From Allacma fusca (Eukaryota > Arthropoda > Collembola > Symphypleona > Sminthuridae): DNA of 64,000 nt. Location of the stretch: contig OX359245.1 in the NCBI GenBank assembly GCA_947179485.1, positions 44,875,067 through 44,939,066 on the forward strand, in the 5' to 3' direction. The notes under the pieces were generated by a model, which was not told where the DNA came from, made no database searches, and saw nothing but the letters and a program-made list of their open reading frames with translations. The stretch's first letter is position 1. Every line of letters begins with the position of its first letter. A program made the translations under genes and the position numbers. This document shows positions 27,201-40,700 of the stretch, one piece after another.

Positions 27201-30200
27201 CTTCGTGCAGTGACGGAAGTAATTTGAAGATTCGGATTTGAATGAATTGTAATGTCTTGAATACCGGAACTTCCACTGAACTGTTGATGTCACTTGAATT
27301 GATTGGAGTCAAATTCTAATGTAAACAATTTAGAAGTCATGGACATTTCAGAAATTGAATGGAAATTAAACCCCAAAGATTAAATTCCCAGTTATTTTTA
27401 CCGGCTTTAGAAAACGAGCTTGGAAAACTTAGACTTGACCTTACAACTGAAGTCTTAGGATATCTAAAAATAGTGCCAGCATTTATAGATGAGAACGTTA
27501 ATATACTTATTTCGAATTTAATGTACACATTTTTGTTCCCCTGGGGACATTTTTGACCCGCCGGTAAACTTAACTCAAATTGAAAATTTTATCTCAGGGA
27601 TCCGGAAGTAAAGTTGTATGTACTTCACCAGAACTTAAACTTGAAATGTTACTGATTTTGAAAAATCATCAAAGTAACTTGACCAACTCAGGCTAGATTA
27701 CACTTGAAATGACAAGTGTAATTGTAATTACTTATATTTGACCTTGATACATTACGAACAATTTGTAGACAGTTGTTAAAAACAATGGAAAGTCAAACGG
27801 CATTTCCCCCTAATTTTACATTAGCATTGAGACTTTAGGAGTATCTAACTCAATATGATCAATCAATCAAATCAATTGATGACTCAAATTGACTTTATTT
27901 ACTCGAACTAATATTTTAATTGTCAAATGCAGTTATCAAGTGTATTTATGATTGACCTCAGCAAAGCAAAAAGAAGGCTAAAGTTAATTTCATTTGACCC
28001 TAACATGACTAGCGACTCATGACATGTGGAGGTGTGAAGTATTAATTCAACACGTCCTCACCTCTTGACAACTTTGCTATATGTAATAATATATTTAGGA
28101 TATACATACATACGTATGTACACACACGTTGTATGTCTATTGAATCGGGAACAGCCGGTTACCCGGGTAGCACGCTTGAGTTACTCTCCCGTATAGGATT
28201 TCCATTGAGAAGGGGAAAGCTACATACAAAAAATCGATTAACAAGAAAAAGCTACTACATCTCTATGCATGTTGTGTGGACGAGGATTTTAGTACGCAAA
28301 AGCAACTATTGTATAGCCTAGCATTGTCTCATCTGACATAAAGGTATTACTTGAGCAGTTGCTGCTTTGACGTCGTACAAAGTAATTTGGGCTAAAACAA
28401 TTTATATAAGTATGGGAAAGTAAATACAGTGGAAATTTGACGAAAACAATTTACAATATAAACAATGTTGATTTTTTAAAGGAACTGGCAGTAAATTCAG
28501 TGGGAAATCTGTTACCCCCTCAAGCTTGGCTGTTGGTGGAATTGCGGTAGCCGATTCATCCTCATCTCCTCCTCCGGAACCTGCTCCTTCAGCATTCTAC
28601 CGACCACAAGGCAGTGCAAATGTTTTCGTACCGAAACCAACATTGTCAACAGGAGCAGCAGCAGCAACAACAACAACACTTACACCTATTAAAGCTCCCA
28701 GTCCGCAGCCGGAAATCCTCAGAGCTGGATCAAATCAAAATTTACTGACTCCAACCCTCCCTTCAACTTCCGAGGATGAAATTGAACTGAAGAATCAGGA
28801 AATCCTTGCAAGTATTCAAAAGGTAAGAATTTACATCAAGGGAATTCTCTCATAGTAAATATGTTGGATTCTGCAAGTGTTACTGGTCAAAACAAAAAAA
28901 AACATTTCTTGACAGTTTTCCGAAAAAAATGCAAACTATATTTTTCCCAAGGAAAACATTTTTTGAGGAAAAGAAATATGATGTGGAGTATAATTTTTGG
29001 TAGGTTATTTTGGGGTATTTGTATACTTCCGGGGACGCTTTTTGGGACATACTATGAATCTGTATTTTTAATACTTAAATACAACTTAGTTACTTGTATA
29101 TATATTATAATTATTATAGCAATATCGGACAATTATTTTTCCTGAAAATTAGCCTGGCGTGTCACAATTTTGTTTCGAGATATGTTTGGATAAAATGTTC
29201 ACTCGTGGAAGTGGGATAAGGAAGAAAAATTAAATTAATTCAGCTCAAGAAACAATTTTCAGATTAAATCAAAGATTATTTATTAAACGTGTAAGGGAGA
29301 CTTATAATGTGGATGATCAGTGGGTGATTAATAAATTTACTAAGTTAATCAGGGGGTCTACACATTCTTTTGTTGGGAATTGTACTGTTAGTCTGATATA
29401 ATTTCAATAAAAATCTGTCCATGTAATACTTAACCCATTATTTGCCTGATAATTTCCAGCTGGAGACAAACATGACGCTGAATTTGAAGCAACTCAAGCA
29501 GCAAATTGTTCTCGTGGGGGACACGGAACATATCCAATTTGTACTGGAGAAACAGAAGGTGAGCAAATAATTAAAATGCAACTAACGTGCAACCACTTCT
29601 TTCTACTCACCTGAACACAATATGTTAAAAATTGTTACTCTTGTAAATTTCAGAATGTGCAAACCGAACTGGAGTTAAAGAGGCCTCAATTAGATGAATT
29701 AATGATGACAGCAGAGAATTTGAAGTCTCAGGAGAATCGGCAGCAGCTTTACGCAAAACGTAAGATTTAGTTCATTTTAACTATTAAACAAGCGTTTTGT
29801 TGTTTCAGTCATAAAAAAATGTTTAATAGGTTCAGTGTAAAAAAATTATCATTAAAATTTGAACTTTCCCAGTGACCCGGCTTATGGATCATTGGACGGA
29901 GACGAACCAAGCTGTTATGGGAAGGCTGCATGCACTTGAAGAATGTCTGCATGATTCCATTAATTGGAATTGTCAGTTCGAGCATATTCAAGTAAGTGTC
30001 AAGTGTCTAGTAATACTCTCAATTCAAAGTTTCTCACTTCCAAGCTGAGTTCAATGCAGACCTTTTGATATGGGGTTAAGAATCAAAGGTGACATGTAGA
30101 AGATTTTTTGGAGAAAAATCATATGGTCGTACACCGGCTAGGAAGAAACAAGATCTATATGTAGATACAAGTTTAAGACTTTTAACCCCCAAAATGAGCA

Positions 30201-32035
30201 CGCTTAAAAGTGGCTAAGGAGCAAATATTGCCTAGGTCATTTGTAGCAACATGAAATTTCATCTTTACTGCTATTGGCAATGCATGGAAATGTATTTTGT
30301 TTCTTTATAGTGTATCTGATTTCTCTTCCTTAGCTTTTCCATAGCCAAACTAAATTCAATACATTGGGTTTTGTCTCTTAACTGGATGTGTATGTTTTAT
30401 ACCTGTATTTTGAAGAGTTGTGTATGAACTCAGTTCTAGTTCTTAACCGGAGATGATTTAGGAACGAAACCACAGACGCATTGTTTAAACTAGGACTAAT
30501 AGGTATATCGGACATAATGTTCCTTTATGGGGCTTGGACCGGTTCCAAAATGCAAAGGCTGTGGAAGGAAAACCGCAGAGGAAGTCTAACCTTCCTTCAG
30601 GAAAGGATTGACAATGTCAATAAACACGGAAAGGAAGCCATAACATTTAAATAATTATTTGCAAGATTCCCCACAAATTCCCACTTCCTTCTCGTCTTCT
30701 GCAGTCCATTAGAAAATTTTTTAGGCGCTTTTACACTTAAGCCCAAATTCTTTTATGCACCTCTTAGCGTCTACTATACCCGCCATAAAATTTTCTGGAA
30801 CATAAAACCATTTACAGGAGATAATAGGTTTAGCGTCAAGGAAGTCTTTACTGCAAGGAAATACAAGCTTGTTTCCGGAAACGGATTTTTTATGTGCATA
30901 ATCAAATTGTTATAAACAAAACCCATTTAGTATACATCTATATATAGACAGGTTTTTTTATTTAGACGGGATGGAAATGGTGTAGTAAAAGGAACCAAGG
31001 GTAGTTGCTAGCTTTTTAGGACTGAATCAAGCTTTTATAGAGATGAAGAGCTAACGTATTACAAGAAATTTGGGGCGAAATGTACAACCGATTTTTTTTT
31101 ATTTCCATATAAATAGGCCACCCTTCATTCTGCACCCGCCCTTAAGGATGAGGTAATGCTGAATAATTTTTCGGACTTCCTCTCGCTTACGAGCAATCTC
31201 ATCGTGAAATATTCGGGTGAGGACGTTTCCAAACTTAATGAGACCTTGCTGACTGCCCAAATTTTGCGAGTCGAGTGGAAACTGGACAGAATAGAGAGTG
31301 GGCAGCCTGTGGAGGGATCGGCATTTCAAGTAAGATTCATATATCTAGCAATGTATGTATGTACATGAACAAATAATGACTTGCGTCTTTTATCCTAAAA
31401 TATTACTTGCCGGCCGAAAATTTCAACCGCGTGTAAATTTTATGAACATCATTAAAATCCTCCCAGAATAATTGCACCAGATCGGTAAATATCTTCCAAC
31501 TTATTCCACTACAAGGAATATGAAAATTATTAAATTTACCTTCAAAAATTTTAACATAATATATGAATTCAGTCCCCCCATTTATGACGACAGATAGTTT
31601 TCTTTTTTCTATAGGTTTATTTTTGTAAATATGTTGATTATTAAAATCCAAAGGAGATTTTGAATGATGGACGGTGGAAAGAAGGTGGTGCTTTAGATAG
31701 ACGCATCAGAAAAATGCGCTTGGACAAAAATTGTTTAAGACATTAAGCTTCACATGGCATGCATACTGTTTTAAAAAGCAGAAGTGTTCTGGTCAAAGGA
31801 ATTTTTTGCATTAAAATTCATTGACTGCTGAAGATGAGATGAGTGAGATTGTTAGTTTATGCAACGTGAAATTTGCATCTTGTTAAGCTAATCTGCATAT
31901 TCCATATGGAAGAATCACTTACGCACCAAGATAAATAAACAGAGATTTAAGACTTTACGTATTACTGTCCATGGATTTATGGATATAGACCGTGTTTTTC
32001 CTTATTACTATGCACACACGGAAATACACCCGCAC

Positions 32036-32080
<45 letters not shown>

Positions 32081-34752
32081 GCTCACTCAGACACAGACTC
32101 GAGTAAAAAAAAGTGTAAATAAACAAAAAAGGGGGTTGAACTCACCCCTAAAAGCTTTAAGGATATATGGGGTGGCAATAGTCTGTAGATGTAGCACATT
32201 CCACCACACCCTAAAGCCAAGATAAAAAAGGCTACTCGTGTGAGGACAGATGAGAGAGATGCAACAACACTCTCCTCTCTCTCTCCAGTCTCTTGTGTCC
32301 ATACACTCCTTTAAATAATCAAATATGTTTGGCGTGTAAATATAAATAAGTTTGCCCTTTAATTTTGTACAAATAATTCTTACTGATAACTTTTTTTTAA
32401 ATTTGATATTATCTCGCTAAAAAGTGCTCTAAAGTGTTGTTTAAACAGAGAAATTCTGTCATACGTACAATTTTTATAACCCTTAAATATTGAACCCTTT
32501 AAATGTACAACGTCAGATTTTGTAATTAACCGTCCAAAATTTCCCAAATTTTGTCATCTACAGTGTCGTATTTAAATTGTATTTAGAAAAAGGGGTTCTC
32601 AAAACAAAAATAGAGAGGGTGAAGACTTTTTAAGGAAGTAAAATATTTCCCCATACAAACATAATAATTAAATCTTCTGAAAGAATGTAATAAACTGGCA
32701 GGAGAATTTTTGTGGGAGTCATTACGTTGTTTTTTTTTCTATTGGAAGAAGTTTAAGAAGGAAGGGAAAGGGAACAGATCAATCTTTGAGATGTGAATTC
32801 TTGGGCGGTTTCTAATTTTAAATAATTACGTTAATTTTTATATATGTTGAGGGTCGTTGGTAAAAAACTAGAATCATAATAGATTTGGAGGAATTGGAAA
32901 ATTCTCAAAATAAATTGAGAATTCCACGCTCTCTCCTCAACTACTACAATGGACAAGGGACAGGGCTGTCGGTGTATTTACATGGACATTTACTCCTCAT
33001 TACGAGACAAATTTACCTGACCTTCCCAGCCTACCATAAGAAGTATGAGAGGGTGTCCATTCTCCCTGACAGTTTTCCCGACCCCAGTGCTAATAAATTT
33101 GACACAATCTCTTACTCTAATGAAACCAGTGAGAAAAGGTTCCCTTCCTCCTCCAATTCTTCCTTCTCCCGCCCCAACTCCTTCCGCATCTGGTTAATCA
33201 ATTTGAATGCTGTGCTCTGGAGGATCCAAAAGGTACATGTGCTTTTTTTCCCTCATGGAATATCCAATTTTTCTTTTCGTTTAAATTTATCTCCTCTTTC
33301 CTATAGTGTACATACATAGATACTAAATATAGACTAAATTGCACTCAACAACTTGTGTTCCCGATGTCACTTTTTCTCGATACTTCACTCCTATTTCCAA
33401 ATTATTCAGGATTATTTGATCTGTAGGATTTTTCTAACTACTCCACTTACAAAAAATATATTTTAAGGTTATATTTTTCATCATTTCCACAAATTACTGA
33501 TAGAGTCAGAGTGTAGCCTTAATTTAAGCAATAAAAACAATGAGTGGCAGTATTTTATATTTTACTAACTTTTTAATTCACGCTGAACATAATTATTGTA
33601 TTGGGCATAAATTTTGAGCCTATCAATCGGAAATAGTTTGTCCATGAGCACATTAAGCTGCTGCACATTGTTGAGAATAAACCGCAAAATAATTTACCTG
33701 CGACAATGTTCCCTCAAAATTATTCTAGAGGGTCTATTACTGAAACCCATATTTTTTGCCACGATCCCTTTCTGTTTTAGCGATTTATTATTGCACCTGT
33801 ACTTTGCAGGGGAAGATTTATGGTCAGGGATGCATAATAATAATTGATTCCAAATAATAGCGTAATCGTGAGCTCATAGTACGACAGTGTTAGTGGACAA
33901 TTTCAATCAATCATGTAAAAACGTGAGGATAATTATGAACAAATGTACATTCATACATAAATTATTACTGTGAAATTATTATTGGCAAATTTAAGGTGCA
34001 TTTTTGAGGGAGGGTTTTTTTATGCAGAGGAAAAATATTTTATCCCAAAATGTCCCCTACAATTTATATCCATCTTTATCTAATAATTTTAGATGAAGTA
34101 AGAATAATAAAATTAGATTGGTTTACAAAATACGGAAGAGAATTCTACACAGTTATAAAAAATGTTACGGCACATTAATATACAATAAAAAATACGAAAT
34201 CATGTAAGGATGGATATAATTATTGTAAAAAAAAAAATATGCTACTCGGGGTAAAGTGAGGCGGAAATTAGTAAAATTTGGCGAAAAAATCCAAGCTGTT
34301 GTGCCCATTTATGGGAGGAAATAATCACCCAATTTGTAGACGCTCTGTAAAATGAAAAAAGTGTGTTAAAATTTATAGCCTCTGTAATAGCTACAGTGTC
34401 TGCTCAACTGGTTTATTTCAAGTAATCTCAATCTGTATGGGAGAGCATGAGTGACCAAGACGAGCGTCAAGGTCCAGTGAAAGAAACTCTTAAGATTTAT
34501 TAGATTTCCTGTCCTTTGAGAGAGGAGTGACTTTTGATACAAAGATTACAAAGCAAAAGGACTGTGGGAATAAGTACAGAAAAAGAAGTCTTCTGTGTGC
34601 TCTTCTGTTCTAGTAATTCTGGTAGATGTACTTATACAGAGAGTCGGAAGAGTCACATTTACGCTGAGTTAGCACGTCCATCCATACGCAGACACACACA
34701 TAGCTTTGAGGAGACATAACTTTTGTTGTAACACAATCCTCGAGTCATGGGG

Positions 34753-34783
<31 letters not shown>

Positions 34784-37700
34784 TCGTGTGCGGAATTGCT
34801 AATGTATTAAATCTAGGTATATATCCCATGTATATATATGTATTGTTCCAATAGATATGCTCCCGGTGGTGGTTCCTTTGTGCCTATTAAGATAATGTGT
34901 GAATTTAAATTTAAAATGAATTGACAACGTGCATCTCATATATGAGCATATATTATTTTTTCATTTTGATTCCTTCCCCCTACTACATGGGGTTTTATGG
35001 TAATTGCACATACTCTCCCAATTACCAACAAGGTACATGACATCAGCACAGACATTAAACATAACATATGGGCAGACGCTTCACACAGTGAAAATTGACC
35101 TCCCTCCGTGTCTTATTAACTCCTGCACGATTTTTTTTTGCATATTTCGTGCCTTCAAGTTATATAGTAGTAACGTAGAATTTTTCAGTGCGTAATGTAA
35201 CTTAACTTAGTACAGGGAACTCGGGAAAATTTCCTAGTCTATCATACTCCTGGGCTTATAACGGTTCACATTTTTTATGCACAAGATTATGCTCAAGAGA
35301 CAATATATAGCCAGTATGTTTTCTATTTATAAGAAAAATGTAACTCTCTTTTAATGGAATTCTCTTTTAAAGAGACAAATTATTATCATTGGGGTAAATG
35401 AGAACGGGATCTAATTTTTTTTCTCGTTTATTTATTACACTATTAAAAAAATACAAAATGAGGCTTCCATATTGCTCTAATTTGTACTATGAGACGCTAC
35501 GTATGGATGTAGGGAATATTATTGTTTTGGTAAATTTTTATGGGGGATTTCATAAAATTTAGCACGTTTGTCTAGGATAATGTTAGTGGTAATTATGGCT
35601 TGTGGCGTGGCTCAAACCGAGGTGTGATTAAAAAATTGGAAGTCGGTCCTCCTGACGTGCTCTCATAATTTTTGAAATTGTTTTGCAGTGGTTGTGAGAA
35701 ACAGGAAAGATTGGGTTAAAGATTGGAGTAATTTTTTTAAAGATATAATTATGGTATCCAATTTATAATACAGTTTCCAGACTGTCTCAGAATTGTCCTC
35801 GCTTTTCCTCTTACCTTAAAAAAAATAAACGTACTCTAACCATGCAAAGCCCATTCTTAAGAGCAGTTTTTACTATGGTAGGGGAAATATTTGGAGGATT
35901 TCCGTTTGTCACAATGTTAATTTTTTGCAGTATTTTGAGAGCATACGCGAGTCAAAGTGGGGTGATTTTACGGGTGGCCTTACTGAGAGAGTAAGCACTT
36001 TAGGTTTTGACTCCTGCTCACTGCAGATGTAGAAATGTTCAGAAGATAATAATTTCTCTGAGGCTAAAGAGTAGGAATGTTTTTAAGTGTCAGGGCTGCA
36101 ATTATTGTAGAATTGGGAGCAAAGGAAATGTTAGGAGGGACCTTGTACAGTTTTGCCATGTAATAACTTAATTTGACTCGATGATTTATTCATTTGGTAT
36201 TAACATATAAGTGGATGTGTAGATATATGTACTTTAATGGTGTAGGTATGTGTCTGTTGGTTTTAATATGATTCCTTGTGGCTTTTGCAGGACTTGGAAG
36301 GCGAACTTAATAGCATGACATATGACGCGAACACGACAGATGAGACAAAACAGAGATGGAATACATTGAGGAATCGGGTTGTTTCTATGCGGTAACTAAC
36401 CTGTTTTTCTATAAGTATTCTGAATTAATTTTACAGCATTATTGTGTATGCGTATTGTAAGAATCTTGTGGTTTATGCAAACCTTTGTAACGGGGAATTT
36501 TTTAATTCTTGTAGATCAAAAATCTCCACAAGCTTGTACAACACTGCCGTGAGCCAACAACCCTCCAACCAACCCAGGAACGTTGAGATTGAGCTGCGGG
36601 AACTCACAGAATGGGTCATCCGCAAGGAAATTCAGTTACCAATAATTAATACCCATGAAGAATTACCGAATCTTGAAGTACAAATTGTAAGATTCTTCTC
36701 AGAAATATTGCATGGATATATTTTCAGCTCTTGGGAAATGAACCAAATATTTTGAAACATTATGAACATGGTTCTTAGATTCAGCGTCTTATACTAAAGA
36801 TGATTCTGCAAAATGATATATAAATCATAGTTCATTTAAATTATTAATGCTAATAGTTGTTAAGTAAAAATTCGACCGTTTTGGAGAAAATGTTTCTGCA
36901 AAATCATTTACCATTGTAAATATTGTGCACGGACTAACATTTTCCTGGGAAATATTTCCTGCCTTATGAGCTGCTATTCTGAAAGGGTAATGATTTTGTG
37001 AGACGCTGGGAATGACGTTGGTAAATTGATTTTGATATTTCTTGTGGCTTCGCAGAATACACTTGTCAATTACATCCAGGAACTGGAGTGTAAACGACCT
37101 ATCATTGAGTCCTGTCTGCGTCAGCACAAGTACCAGCAGCAGTATATGAGCAGTGAGAATTTATGATGCATTAATTCCTTTATTCTGTATACTTTCGGAG
37201 CCTGCCGACAATAATATTTTTCCTACATATGTATATAGACTTGTTATTTAGAAAATCTTGTGGGCAAATTTTGACGGTGGTAGCGTAATTTTTTCTGTAC
37301 TGTGTTTCAACAAAATAGGAGGCGAACCAGAAGAAAAGACCGCACAATTGCAACGAGATGTGGACAGACTCAGTGAGATGTGGAGTATTGTTTGTACTAA
37401 AGCAGAGCAGCTTCATGCTACACTTCAGGAGATTATACTTGTAAGAGCTATTATGTGGGCTAAGAATTTAATTTATAAAATGAAGACATAATGCTATAAT
37501 TTGGCGCAGTTTACAATTTTTCGGCTAATATGAACAAATTTAGTATCAATTCAACAAGTACGTGATTATGTGATAAAAATTTATTTCATGTTATTTTAAG
37601 AAACGTTTTAATTAATGATAACTTTGCACAATTTCAAAAGATGTAGGTTCAATATTTTATGAAATTGTATTTGTTGTGGGAAGTCAAATCCGCCCTGAAT

Positions 37701-40700
37701 TTCTCTTCTATTTTCATCTTAATCCATTTTACCAGTTTTTTAAATGTAGTTACCATTGTGGTTATCGTTTTGAGTTTCGTGTGAAATATTATTTTATATT
37801 TATGTTAGTTGTAATTGTTTGAATTGATTATCTTGGAAAGGTATTGAGGATATTTTGCCTTAAAACTTTGCATTTCTAATTGTAGAAACAAAAGAAGTGG
37901 TCGGAGGAGTTGGATGACTGTAGTGCCCGTCTGGCGACTGCAGAAGCGATCAAGTCCCGCTGGACAACGATTGCTGCGGCAGCTGACAAATCAAGTATAC
38001 TGGATCAATTGAAGACTTTTCGAGAACATATCTGGACAACCAATAAATCAATCCAAGACCTGAATACGCACTTTAAGGCTTTAAATCTTAGTAAAGAACC
38101 ACAGAGGCTTGTGGATCTAAATAATAGACTTTCTTACTTGCTCCAGGACTCTCCCGTTCCCTTACTCCTAGACAATTACATATCACATCCGTGGGAGAAA
38201 TTGCACATTAATGGTGTTCCTTACTATGTCAAGTACGTATCTTTGGTTTCCGTATTTTCTAGTTGGGTTGCATTTGTGGAATCGAGTTACTAATCTATTT
38301 ATTTTTTATTTTAGTCATTCTACTGAAACTACTCAATGGGATCATCCTTCCATGACCCAACTACTAAGTCAATTAACGGACTTCAACATGATTCGCTTCT
38401 CTGCCTATAGAACCGCGTTGAAATTACGTGCAATACAAAAACATGTGCATTGTAAGTTAGCATTTTGTGTGTTTTCTTTTTTCTTTTTTTTTTAATTAAA
38501 TTTTTGCTAAATGATTCTTCAGATCTTGCAAGTTTTTCCAAATGTCAGTGTAGTAAATATTTAGAAAAATGTCAATAAAGTGGATAATTATTTTCATTGT
38601 GTCGCAGTGGATCGTATTCCGCTACCGACGTTGATTTCAACGTTCGAAAACCTCGGACTACGAGGTACAAATGACCGTCTTCTGGATGTGCAAGACATGA
38701 CTTTCACCATTCAAACACTCCATGTGAGCTCGGAGTCATGTGCTTACATTACTGACATGACTATCAACTGGATCTTGAATGTGTACGACGCTGCCAGGAC
38801 TGGCAACGTGAGGAATCTCAGCTTTAAAATTGGTCTGGTGCTGCTAGCCAAGGGATCCATGGAGGATAAGTTTCGATGTAATTTTTAAATAGCAAAACAA
38901 GTTTTTATGTGTGTTACAATTTTGGTACAGTTAAAAGTAACAATGGCGTGGTTGGGGTTTTGTATTCTTACAGACTTGTTCCGATTGGTCGCTGATATCA
39001 ACAAAACTGTGGATCAACGAAAGCTGGGTTTGCTCCTTCACGATTGTATGCAGGTGAGCTTTTGATCACCAAGCGTTGTTATTAGATACATTATTTACAA
39101 ATACTTCTATTTCCAGTGCAATCCCAGTATAAATTATTGTGTGAACATGAATCGTTGACTGTATAGATTATGAAGCCGATTTTTCATTGATATTTTTCAA
39201 CAACGTGGTTAAATATTATTTAATTTACTTTATATTTATTTTTCATTAGATCCCTCGAGTGTTAGGTGAGGTTGCTTCGTTCGGTGGCTCAAATATCGAG
39301 CCATCAGTTCGATCCTGTTTCGAAAGTTGTGGGGATGGGGAAAATCTGAAGATGAACAGTTTCATCGAATGGACCAAACAAGAGCCGCAAAGCTTAGTTT
39401 GGCTTCCAGTTCTGCACAGAGTAGCGGCCTCCGAGGGACAAAGTCATAATGCGAAGTGTAATGCTTGCAAGTGTGTTCCTATTATTGGGCTCCGGTAAGC
39501 TAATTTTTTTCATACGCAGTTATTTTAATTGTAGAATTTGCTGATGTCTTCAGAAAGTCCTAGTAGAGCTTCAAAGAATTTTATTCCGTCGTCTGGCAGT
39601 TTTATACGTATCGTGTGATTTTTTTCCTTTTTAGATACCGATGTCTGAAATGTTTCAACTTTGACATGTGTCAAAAATGCTTCTTTTCTGGCAAGAAATC
39701 CAAATCCCATAAGTTGAGTCATCCTATGCAGGAATACTGTATCGAGGTAAATTCCGTTCTGAATTTCGGTCAAATATTTTTGGTTTTATTCAAAAGTTTT
39801 ATGGAAATATTAAAAAATTCCTTTTTAACTGGATTTCTTTGAAATATTTTTATTAGTTGGTTTCCGTTTTTTATATTTCGACTCTTTAACTTTTATTACA
39901 TTATAATTTCATTTGATTTCATTTGATTTGGTTCTATTCAATATAGTCTACATCGAGTGAAGACGTTCGAGACTTCACACGAGCGCTGAAAAATAAGTTC
40001 AAGTCCAAAAGGAAGCTAGAGAAGACCCGGAAATTGGGTTACTTACCAGTGCAATCTCTGTTGGAAGGCGACACATTTGAGTCACCTGTCCATTCTCCTC
40101 AACACTCCTTGTCACCGGAGCTAAGTCACCATAGATTTGTTATTGATAACAATTTAGCAGCTGCTCCACCCCCGGCAACCAATGGCACCTCCACCCTGCC
40201 TCGACCTGATCCTCCAAACCCTAATGAGGTCATGAATAATAACCGTGGATCCGCTCAGTCCACTTGGGTTCAAAATATCCATTCGACGCAAACGCCCGAG
40301 TCGTAAGTGAAAACCGCTACAAACGTCGTTTTATTATTTTAAAATTTATTGTTTAACACAATTCCTAAAACTATGTTTTGCATTCATTTACTTCTTTTAG
40401 GTTCTAGTAATCATACGTTTCTGACTAATTTAAGCATATTGCAATTATTATGTAGTTATTATTGTATTTTTGATACATAATAAGTCATCTTTATTATCAA
40501 TTTTATGCTTTAAAAAACTGTTTTCTTGGGTGATTTTAAAAAGGGACGATGAACACACCTTAATAGCCGCCTACTGCCAATCACTATCGAAGCCGGCAGC
40601 TGTGATTCCTCGCTCTCCGATCCAAGTCTTGTCCTCCATCGATGCGGATCACTCAATCCAGTTGGAGTCTGTGATTCGTTCCTTGGAGCAAGAGAACAAC

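Larger units (their letters stand above)
31330..35930 (+). other. 4.6-kb dystrophin intron (candidate extra exon inside)
   Basis: The second-longest intron, in the distal rod, where other animals place promoters of short dystrophins. It contains a CT microsatellite (32041-32080), a GA microsatellite (about 34752-34783) and one long open segment with a good donor (see 32891-33232). Confidence 0.65.

Noticed and set aside
34448-34510. ATG frame (MSDQDERQ...) in the 4.6-kb dystrophin intron as a short-isoform start
   Set aside because: Its only donor candidate (GTCCAG) is weak and at phase 1, while the next exon at 35931 needs phase 0.
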